Source: Rhizobiaceae bacterium
GTDB lineage: Bacteria; Pseudomonadota; Alphaproteobacteria; Rhizobiales; Rhizobiaceae
Direction of reading: 5' to 3'
Length of the DNA stretch: 64,000 nucleotides
Assembly (NCBI GenBank): GCA_017643495.1
Contig: JAEPNK010000001.1
Location: 1,717,623 to 1,781,622 of the forward strand
The notes under the pieces were generated by a model. The model made no database searches. It was not told the origin of the DNA and saw nothing but the letters and a program-made list of their open reading frames with translations. Shown piece by piece: positions 1 through 6,556 of this stretch; the first letter of the stretch is position 1; every line of letters begins with the position of its first letter. The position numbers were made by a program, and so were the translations under genes.

Positions 1-276
1 GCCGTCAGCCAGATTGTTCATGGCCTGAATGAAATAGGGTTGTTCCTGTGCGCGCCTGAAAAGTGCACGCGAACCGAGACCCATTGCAATTGCTCCCCGC
101 GCCTTGCCCTGCGCAATTTCCGCCCTCAAGGTGCTTGTACCATCTTCCCGGGCAAGAGCTTTCAAATGGCCGCCTTCGTCAAGAACAGCCAAGGTAAGCG
201 GCTTCAAGTTCATTTCCCTTGATTTTTCCCGTGCCGCAGCAATCAACTCGAATGCAAGTTCCAGTGTCAGTTTCAT
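1..276 (-). CDS. GlcG/HbpS-like haem-binding family protein (3' end cut by window)
   Basis: The first 92 residues of a protein that runs off the left edge, beginning MKLTLELAFELIAAAREKS at an ATG at 274-276. The LAVLDEGGHLKALAREDG stretch followed by an alanine-rich helix is typical of the GlcG/HbpS (DUF336) family, small proteins that bind haem or accompany glycolate and other hydroxyacid oxidation operons. It starts two bases after the stop of the CoA-transferase gene, so it is the last visible gene of the minus-strand operon. GlcG lies beside glycolate oxidase in E. coli, which fits the GlcD/GlcF-like fusion at 6557-9478. Its biochemical role is not established; the family call is fairly safe despite the truncation. 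Confidence 0.75.
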   Translation of the reverse strand, partial: MKLTLELAFELIAAAREKSREMNLKPLTLAVLDEGGHLKALAREDGTSTLRAEIAQGKARGAIAMGLGSRALFRRAQEQPYFIQAMNNLADG

Positions 277-278
277 GG

Positions 279-1466
279 TCAGCCCCTTGTTGCACCTGCT
301 ATCTTGCGGGCCGTTGCTTCATCATACCCGGCTTCGACAAGCACATCGACGGTATGTTGGCCAAGCGTGGGAGCTGCCGAACGTACTTCGCCTGGTGTGT
401 GTGAGAATTTGACCGGAAGACCAATCGTCTTGATCTTGCCTGCAACAGGATGGTTGACTTCCGGTACCATGTTCCGGGCGATGGTCTGCGGATTTTCGTG
501 CATCTCGGTGATGCTGAGTACAGGGCCTGAAGGAAGCCCGCCTGTATCAAAGATTTCCAGCCATTCATCGGTTGTTCTGGTTGAAAACACCTTGTTCAGT
601 TCATCTTCAAGCTCAACCCTGCGCGTTATTCTGTCCGCATTGATGGAAAAGCGGGGATCCTTGCCAAGGGCTTCTGCTCCGGTGAGTTCGATCAGTTTTT
701 CCCAGTTTTTCTGGTTGGCGGCTCCTATGTTTATCCAGCCATCTGAAGTCTTGAAAGCCTGATAGGGCGCGTTGAGAGGGTGTGCTGATCCCATTGGGCC
801 GGGCGGAGTGCCGGTCGCAAATGCAATGGCAGACTGCCAATAGGTATGAATGATGCCGGCTTCAAAAAGGGAGGTATCGACTTTTTGTCCTTCCCCTGTT
901 TTAAGCTTGTGCGCATAGGCGGCGGCCACACCCATTGCAGCCAGAATTCCTGCGGTGATGTCGGAAACAGGTGCGCCCACCTTGACTGGTTGACGGCCCG
1001 GTCCTTCTCCCGTGATGGACATCAAACCGGACATTCCTTGTGCTACAAGATCAAAGCCACCGCGTTCGGCATAAGGTCCGGTTCTCCCGAACCCGGAAAT
1101 CTCTGCATAGACAAGGCCGGGATTTTCCTTGCGCAACTCTTCATAGCCAAGACCCAGCTTTTCCATCGTACCCATTCGGTAATTCTCGATCAGGACATCT
1201 GCGTCCCTGATCAGGGTACGCAAAGCCTCTTTTCCGTCATCGGATTTCAGGTCAAGGACAATTCCCCGCTTGTTGCGGTTCATCATCATGTAGGCCGCAC
1301 TCTCCCCTTCTATCTCGGGCGGCACAAACCGCCGGCTGTCATCTCCGTTGGCTTTCTCCACCTTTATGACATCCGCGCCCATATCGGCGAGCATCAGTCC
1401 GCAAACCGGACCAGCCATGATATGCGCCAGTTCAATAACCTTGCATCCAGCGAGGGGGCCATTCAT
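279..1466 (-). CDS. CaiB/BaiF family (class III) CoA-transferase
   Basis: A 395-residue protein of normal length for class III CoA-transferases, which move CoA between carboxylic acids. The N-terminus (GCKVIELAHIMAGPVCGLMLADMGADVIKVE) is the conserved opening of the family and contains the nucleotide-like CoA-binding fold. The N-R-N-K-R-G-I-V-L-D-L-K motif near residue 65 and L-I-E-N-Y-R-M-G-T near 95 are also conserved. The catalytic aspartate is probably the D in GGFDLVAQGMSG (about residue 138). The gene starts three bases after the enoyl-CoA hydratase stop, so the two are translated together: activation of an imported acid to its CoA ester and then hydration. The substrate cannot be read from the sequence. 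Confidence 0.9.
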   Translation of the reverse strand: MNGPLAGCKVIELAHIMAGPVCGLMLADMGADVIKVEKANGDDSRRFVPPEIEGESAAYMMMNRNKRGIVLDLKSDDGKEALRTLIRDADVLIENYRMGTMEKLGLGYEELRKENPGLVYAEISGFGRTGPYAERGGFDLVAQGMSGLMSITGEGPGRQPVKVGAPVSDITAGILAAMGVAAAYAHKLKTGEGQKVDTSLFEAGIIHTYWQSAIAFATGTPPGPMGSAHPLNAPYQAFKTSDGWINIGAANQKNWEKLIELTGAEALGKDPRFSINADRITRRVELEDELNKVFSTRTTDEWLEIFDTGGLPSGPVLSITEMHENPQTIARNMVPEVNHPVAGKIKTIGLPVKFSHTPGEVRSAAPTLGQHTVDVLVEAGYDEATARKIAGATRG

Positions 1467-1469
1467 TTG

Positions 1470-2246
1470 CTACTTGCCTTTCCATTCAGGTTTGCGCTTG
1501 CCAAGGAAAGCTTCAATTCCTTCCTTGAAATCCTCACTCATGTAGCTTTCCACCACGAGATCCGTACCATCTGCATCCGGACCTTGAGTACGCAGGCGTC
1601 GCAGGCCTTCCTTCGTTGCCCGCAAGGTAATGGGGGCGTGCCCGGCCATGGTTTCTGCGATTTCACCAGCCCGTTCCAGGCAGGCGCCAGCATCCGGCAA
1701 AACTTCGGACACCAATCCGATTTGCAAGGCTTCTTCCGCCTCGATCAGGCGTGCTGTAAAGATCACTTCACGTGTCCGGCCCATCCCTAGCAGGGCAGAC
1801 ATCCTGTTGAGGTTTCCGGTAGAGAGGCAGTTTCCAAGCGTTCTTGCTATGGGAAAGCCGAACTTCAGCCGGTTGTCGCAGATGCGCAGATCGCAGGCTG
1901 CAGCTATTGCAGCTCCACCACCGGTACATGCACCATTCATCGCTGCAATCGTCGGTACCGGGCACTTTTCAATGGTTTCCAGAATTCGGTCCATTGTTTC
2001 TTCATAATTGATCGAATCCTGTGGGGTGGAGAAATCGCGGAACTGAGACATGTCGGTTCCGGCAGCAAAGGCTTTTTCTCCGGCTCCCGAAAAGATGACG
2101 CTTCTCACCTTTCCGCCCAATTCTATATTGCCGCATATCTCGGCAATCTTTTCATACATGCCGAACGTAAGAGCATTACGCTGCTCTGGCCTGTTCAAGA
2201 TGATATGGGCGGTAGACCCGCGAACTTCGTGGATGATTTCCGTCAC
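1470..2246 (-). CDS. Enoyl-CoA hydratase/isomerase family protein
   Basis: A 258-residue crotonase-fold protein starting at a GTG (2244-2246) preceded by GGAG. N-R-P-E-Q-R-N-A-L-T near the N-terminus, the oxyanion-hole segment A-A-G-T-D-M-S and the second oxyanion segment G-A-C-T-G-G-G-A-A-I (about residues 100-110) identify the superfamily. The usual first catalytic glutamate region (GAxxGxG) reads TGGGAAIAAACDLRI, so the exact reaction (hydratase, isomerase or lyase) is open. It lies between the TRAP large permease and the CaiB-type transferase and probably acts on the CoA ester made by the latter. Confidence 0.88.
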   Translation of the reverse strand: MTEIIHEVRGSTAHIILNRPEQRNALTFGMYEKIAEICGNIELGGKVRSVIFSGAGEKAFAAGTDMSQFRDFSTPQDSINYEETMDRILETIEKCPVPTIAAMNGACTGGGAAIAAACDLRICDNRLKFGFPIARTLGNCLSTGNLNRMSALLGMGRTREVIFTARLIEAEEALQIGLVSEVLPDAGACLERAGEIAETMAGHAPITLRATKEGLRRLRTQGPDADGTDLVVESYMSEDFKEGIEAFLGKRKPEWKGK

Positions 2247-2261
2247 TTCGCACTCCAGTGA

Positions 2262-3542
2262 TTAACGGTAGAAATACTCAACCAGGAACAGGGGAACCGA
2301 TGGCACATAAGTGCACAGCATCAGCACTGCGAGCAGAACTGCCACAAAATACACGTTGACCTTCGAAACATCCCAGATATTGGCCCTGGCCACGGCACAT
2401 GAAGTAATCAACACGCTTGCAACTGGTGGGGTTTGCTGACCGATTGCGAGGTTGAGGGTTACAACAAGGCCGAAATGAACGGGATCGATTCCGGCTGCCT
2501 GAATAAGCGGTATGACAATCGGCACAACAAGAATGATTGCTGCAGCTGAGTGAAGGAAGAAGCCGATGATCAGGAACAGGAAATTCAGGATAAGCAGGAT
2601 TAACCACTGGTTGTTGGTGATTTCCAGAATGCCTGCTGCTAGTTCCTGGGGAACCTGGGCACGGGTAAGGAAGCCGCCCATGACAACGGAAGCCGCGACA
2701 AGCACCATAACAACGGCTGTTTGCATGCCGCCATCCAGCATTGCCCGCTTCAGGTGGGCAAAGTTCATCTGGTTGTACCAAAGGCCCACAAGGCATGCAG
2801 CTATTACCGCAAGTCCTGCTGCTTCGGTTGCGGTAACATAACCGCCGAAGATGCCGCCCAGAATAATAACCGGAAGTGAGAAGGCCGGCAGGGCATCCAT
2901 GAATGTTGAACCAAGGCGCGGCCAGTTGAAGGCTTCTTCAACCGGAAGGTTGTAACGCCGCGCAAATCCGTATGCGACAGCCATCAGGCCTGCTGCACCA
3001 AGCAAGCCCGGTACGATACCCGCAACGAACAACTGCTCGACCGAAGTATTGGCGGAGGTGGCATACAGGATCATCGGAATTGATGGGGGGATGATGATCG
3101 CAAGAGAGGCGGAAGACGACGTGACAGCTGCTGCCAGTGGCCCGCTATATCCCCGTTTCTTCATTTGCGGAATGAGAATTGATCCCATTGCGGCGACATC
3201 CGCCACAGCTGATCCGGATATTTCCGCAAAAAACAGTGAGACGCCGATATTTACCATGGCCAGCCCGCCGCGTACGAAGCCGATAATGGCGGACACGAAA
3301 TTGATCAGGCGGTCTGTTACCCCTCCGGCATTCATGATGGCGCCTGCCAAAACGAACATTGGAATGGCGATTAGCGAAAACTTGGTTGAACCATCATACA
3401 TGTCGAGGGCAACAGTCACGACACTGGAAGTGCCTTCAAAAGCGAGCAGGCCGAGGACGGCAGAAACTGCCAGTGCGATGGCGATCGGCACATTTATGCA
3501 GATCATTACCAGCAGTGAAATGAATATCAGGAACATGAGCAT
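2262..3542 (-). CDS. TRAP transporter large permease (DctM family)
   Basis: A 426-residue, very hydrophobic protein with about 11-12 membrane spans, the normal size for DctM-type large subunits. Family signatures include M-F-V-L-A-G-A-I-M-N near residue 62, S-G-S-A-V-A-D-V-A-A-M-G-S-I-L-I-P (about 110-126) and the P-P-S-I-P-M-I-L-Y segment. It forms the sodium-coupled translocation channel with the small permease, whose gene ends one base upstream. With the binding protein at 4223-5203 it makes a complete TRAP importer for a carboxylic acid or related anion. Substrate is probably the compound handled by the flanking aminotransferase, hydratase and CoA-transferase. Confidence 0.93.
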   Translation of the reverse strand: MLMFLIFISLLVMICINVPIAIALAVSAVLGLLAFEGTSSVVTVALDMYDGSTKFSLIAIPMFVLAGAIMNAGGVTDRLINFVSAIIGFVRGGLAMVNIGVSLFFAEISGSAVADVAAMGSILIPQMKKRGYSGPLAAAVTSSSASLAIIIPPSIPMILYATSANTSVEQLFVAGIVPGLLGAAGLMAVAYGFARRYNLPVEEAFNWPRLGSTFMDALPAFSLPVIILGGIFGGYVTATEAAGLAVIAACLVGLWYNQMNFAHLKRAMLDGGMQTAVVMVLVAASVVMGGFLTRAQVPQELAAGILEITNNQWLILLILNFLFLIIGFFLHSAAAIILVVPIVIPLIQAAGIDPVHFGLVVTLNLAIGQQTPPVASVLITSCAVARANIWDVSKVNVYFVAVLLAVLMLCTYVPSVPLFLVEYFYR

Positions 3543-3543
3543 G

Positions 3544-4119
3544 TTATTTCTCCGAGCTGGCCTTCAGTTTGGCGGCTTCCATTTCACTGGCGTTTTTGAG
3601 TTCGTTTTCGACCTCTTCCTCGATCTCTGCATGCTCCAGGGAAATGCCGGCAGCAGTTGTTCGCCAGTAATCCGGCAGGCTGAGTAATTCGCATATGATG
3701 AACAGGATGGCACCGATGGGTATGATCGACTGGGTAAACTGGATGGGTACCCATGTCAGCGAAACCAGATAGTCACCTTCAAGCACGGCAAGCACTTCCA
3801 GCCCTGCCCATGCCAGTACCAGGAAAAATCCCAGAACCACGATTTCCGCAATCGTCACGGCAACCATCCGCCCCGGCATCGGGATTGCGAGAAGTACACT
3901 GTCAAACCCGATATGCCTTCGTTTCAGCGCAGCCAGACCAGCTCCGAAATATGTAACCCATGCAAGGCAAATTGCGGCGACTTCATCGTACCAGGATAAC
4001 GAGTTTCCAAAAATACGAAACAATACAGCCACGATGACGATAGTGGTCAACACAATCATCAAGGTAATCACGATCCATTCCAGAACCGATTCAAGAATTT
4101 TGCTAAGTGACGAGAACAT
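3544..4119 (-). CDS. TRAP transporter small permease (DctQ family)
   Basis: A 191-residue protein with four predicted membrane spans. The family signature F-R-I-F-G-N-S-L-S-W-Y-D-E-V-A-A-I-C-L-A-W-V-T-Y-F-G (about residues 34-60) and the following K-R-R-H-I-G-F-D are diagnostic of DctQ subunits. The C-terminal 35 residues are charged and probably cytoplasmic (E-E-E-V-E-N-E-L-K), a little longer than usual. The gene lies between the binding protein and the large permease, and its stop is one base from the DctM start. It has no transport role alone; it docks with DctM. Confidence 0.92.
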   Translation of the reverse strand: MFSSLSKILESVLEWIVITLMIVLTTIVIVAVLFRIFGNSLSWYDEVAAICLAWVTYFGAGLAALKRRHIGFDSVLLAIPMPGRMVAVTIAEIVVLGFFLVLAWAGLEVLAVLEGDYLVSLTWVPIQFTQSIIPIGAILFIICELLSLPDYWRTTAAGISLEHAEIEEEVENELKNASEMEAAKLKASSEK

Positions 4120-4222
4120 GCAGGTTTGTACCTAAAGACAGTCCGGGCATGCCGGACATTGGAACCGGGATTGGGCAATAAATTTGCCGGGGAGAGGGAG
4201 ATTCCCCCCGGCAGGCTGTTTG

Positions 4223-5203
4223 TCAGGAGCCCGTGGCGAGCCGCTGAACAGTTTCCACCAGTTCCTTGCCGCCTTCAACGCTTTCAGAGAATTCGTCGTA
4301 AATCGGCTTCGATGCTTCAATGAACGCATCGTTATCGGCGTTGTTTACCTCAACACCTGCCGACTTGATGACTTCCAGAAGCTCTTCTTCCAGACGTGCG
4401 GCAGTTTCGTAGACAAAGTCCTGTGTATCTGCGGCACATTTCTCAAGCCCTGCCTGGACATCTTCCGGGAGCTTGGCGAAATGCTTGTCGGAAACAAGCA
4501 CGTAGGCTGGCGTGTAGACGTGTCCGGTGATGGACAGGTATTTCTGCACTTCCTGGAACTTGGCAGAGGCAATCTGGGCGTAAGGATTCTCCTGCCCATC
4601 AATCACACCGGTCTGCAATGCAGTGAAGACTTCGGAAAATGCCATCGGTGTCGGATTGGCACCGTAAAGCTTGAACATTTTTACGCGCCAGGCACCTTTT
4701 GGCGTACGCAATTTCACGCCTGCAAGGTCTTCCGGTTTCTCGACCGCCCGGACATTGTTTGTGATGTGGCGGAAGCCATTTTCGAAATATCCCAGAATCC
4801 GGTAGCCTTTGGCTTGAGCTGCTTTCTGGAAAGTGTCGCCGAGTTCCGCCTGGACACGCTTCATGTGATCGCGGTCCTTGATGATGTAAGGCATTTCGAA
4901 AACGCCAAACTCATCCGAAACCGATGACATGACTGAAGACGGAAGGGAAAAGGTGATTTGGCCGAGTTTCAGCTTTTGCAGAAGCTCTTTGTCTTTGCCA
5001 AGCTGGGATGAGCCGAAAGTCTGGACTTTTGCCTTTCCCGAGAGCGCTTCATTGGAGCATTTTGCAAACTCGTTTGCACTTGCTTCAAAAAGGGATCCCG
5101 GCGCGCCGACATGGCCGAACTTCAGGCTTAGCTCATCAGCATTTGCCTGAGTGGCCATCAGTAGTCCTGCTACTGAGCACAATAGTTTTGTCTTAATTCC
5201 CAT
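4223..5203 (-). CDS. TRAP transporter substrate-binding protein (DctP family)
   Basis: A 326-residue periplasmic binding protein. I chose the ATG at 5201-5203 because AGGAGG lies at the right distance before it; an in-frame GTG 15 bases upstream overlaps that ribosome binding site. Residues 1-22 (MGIKTKLLCSVAGLLMATQANA) form a cleavable signal peptide. DctP landmarks follow: L-K-F-G-H-V, the E-N-G-F-R-H-I-T-N segment and L-A-G-V-K-L-R-T-P near residue 150, where the conserved Arg normally grips the ligand carboxylate. F-T-A-L-Q-T-G-V-I-D-G-Q-E-N-P is also standard. The ligand is probably a carboxylate. It is the second gene of the operon that begins with the aminotransferase. Confidence 0.93.
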   Translation of the reverse strand: MGIKTKLLCSVAGLLMATQANADELSLKFGHVGAPGSLFEASANEFAKCSNEALSGKAKVQTFGSSQLGKDKELLQKLKLGQITFSLPSSVMSSVSDEFGVFEMPYIIKDRDHMKRVQAELGDTFQKAAQAKGYRILGYFENGFRHITNNVRAVEKPEDLAGVKLRTPKGAWRVKMFKLYGANPTPMAFSEVFTALQTGVIDGQENPYAQIASAKFQEVQKYLSITGHVYTPAYVLVSDKHFAKLPEDVQAGLEKCAADTQDFVYETAARLEEELLEVIKSAGVEVNNADNDAFIEASKPIYDEFSESVEGGKELVETVQRLATGS

Positions 5204-5250
5204 AATATTCTCCTCCACTGTGGTTTGTTGAACGCGTTACTCTGTTTGTA

Positions 5251-6426
5251 TCAAGCTCCTGATGATGCTGTCTTGAGATGTTCCATCGCTGCTGCCACAC
5301 CTCCAGCCTTGTGTGGAACGTCAGCCTTTGCCAGCCCCATTTCCACTCCGGAAAGAGTGCCTATGAGCATCAGGTCATTGAAGTCGCCAAGGTGTCCTAT
5401 ACGAAAGACCTTGTCGGCAATCTTGGAAAGGCCGTTTCCAAGCGACATGTCAAAATGTTTGAGCGTTGTCGCCCGAAATTCGTCTGCACTATGTCCTTCC
5501 GGCATCATGACTGCGGTAAGTACACCGCTCTCCTGGCCTTGCTGCGCACACAGAACCTCAAGCCCCCACGCCCGCACAGCCGCGCGCGCGGCAACGCCAT
5601 GTCTTGCATGGCGTGCAAACACATTATCAAGGCCCTCTTCATGCAGCATGTCCACCGCTTCATTAAGGCCATAAAGAAGGTTGGTCGCCGGAGTGTAGGG
5701 AAAGTAGCCGGTTTCATTCGGACCGATCATGTCTTCCCAGTCCCAGTAGCTTCTCTTGAGTTTGGCTTTCTTGTTTGCTGCAATCGCCTTTTCGCTGGCC
5801 GCATTGAAAGAAAGGCCGGGCGGCAACATCAAGCCTTTTTGTGAGCCTGATACGGTGACATCTACTCCCCATTCGTCATGGCAGAAGTCAATTGAAGCCA
5901 GGCCGGAAATTGTATCAACCATGAGAAGGGCAGGGTGACCGGCATTGTCGATCGCCTTGCGAATGGCTGCAATCGGTGAAACCGACCCTGTGGAGGTTTC
6001 GTTATGCACCACGCACACTGCCTTGATTTCATGGTTCTTGTCTTCGGAAAGATAAGCTTCAATCTTGTCCGGGTCTGCTCCGCCACGCCAGTCGCCTTCG
6101 ATAAACTCGGGGCGAATGCCAACTTTTTCAGCCAGTTTTTTCCACAAGGTTGCAAAATGACCTGTCTCAAACATCAGGACCCGGTCATCTGGTGACAGCA
6201 CATTGACCAAAGCTGCTTCCCAGGCACCCGTGCCGGAAGCAGGGTATATGAAGACATTGCTCTCGGTCTTGAAAATGGTCTTGATACCATTCAGCGCCTT
6301 TAGTCCGACTTTAGCGAAGTCAGGCCCCCGGTGATCAATTGTTTGCCGGGATATAGCACTCAATATGCGATCCGGGACTGCACTTGGTCCTGGAATTTGC
6401 AAAAAATGTCGCCCTGCCTGTCTCAT
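5251..6426 (-). CDS. Class V aminotransferase, serine/aspartate-glyoxylate aminotransferase-like
   Basis: A 391-residue PLP enzyme of the alanine-glyoxylate/serine-glyoxylate aminotransferase group. The opening I-P-G-P-S-A-V-P-D-R-I-L-S-A is the family's substrate-binding N-terminus. Also visible are the Y-P-A-S-G-T-G-A-W-E-A-A loop (about 60-72), V-H-N-E-T-S-T-G near 142, V-D-T-I-S-G-L-A (PLP-ring Asp, about 170) and the PLP lysine in S-G-S-Q-K-G-L-M-L-P-P-G (about 193-204). Glyoxylate is the likely amino acceptor. It could equally be an aspartate-glyoxylate enzyme of the beta-hydroxyaspartate cycle, but the partner dehydratase, aldolase and reductase of that cycle are absent here. First gene of the minus-strand operon, divergent from the hydroxyacid dehydrogenase. 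Confidence 0.85.
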   Translation of the reverse strand: MRQAGRHFLQIPGPSAVPDRILSAISRQTIDHRGPDFAKVGLKALNGIKTIFKTESNVFIYPASGTGAWEAALVNVLSPDDRVLMFETGHFATLWKKLAEKVGIRPEFIEGDWRGGADPDKIEAYLSEDKNHEIKAVCVVHNETSTGSVSPIAAIRKAIDNAGHPALLMVDTISGLASIDFCHDEWGVDVTVSGSQKGLMLPPGLSFNAASEKAIAANKKAKLKRSYWDWEDMIGPNETGYFPYTPATNLLYGLNEAVDMLHEEGLDNVFARHARHGVAARAAVRAWGLEVLCAQQGQESGVLTAVMMPEGHSADEFRATTLKHFDMSLGNGLSKIADKVFRIGHLGDFNDLMLIGTLSGVEMGLAKADVPHKAGGVAAAMEHLKTASSGA

Positions 6427-6509
6427 CCAATATCCTCTGTAATGCTTTTTTCAGCCAGTACGGGAGATCAGAAAAACAGTTGCAACATTCTCCTCCCTTC
6501 TGCATATTT

Positions 6510-6527
6510 AATTTTGAATTCATAATT
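6510..6527. promoter_or_regulatory. 18-bp near-perfect palindrome, candidate GntR operator
   Basis: AATTTTGAATTCATAATT reads the same on both strands apart from one base pair per half. It sits in the 130-bp gap between two divergent genes, both of which could be controlled from it. The GntR/FCD gene lies at the end of the plus-strand transcript, so autoregulation through this site is a reasonable inference; binding is not shown. Confidence 0.4.
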
Positions 6528-6556
6528 ACGTCAAGCAGAAAAGCGGAAAATTTTTG

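Noticed and set aside
846-1790. A 314-codon plus-strand open frame
   Set aside because: It lies antisense to the CoA-transferase and enoyl-CoA hydratase genes, which carry clear family motifs. Its own translation has no recognisable motif and it lacks a ribosome binding site.
4184-4927. A 247-codon plus-strand open frame
   Set aside because: Antisense shadow of the DctP gene, rich in Cys, Phe and His, with no family signature.
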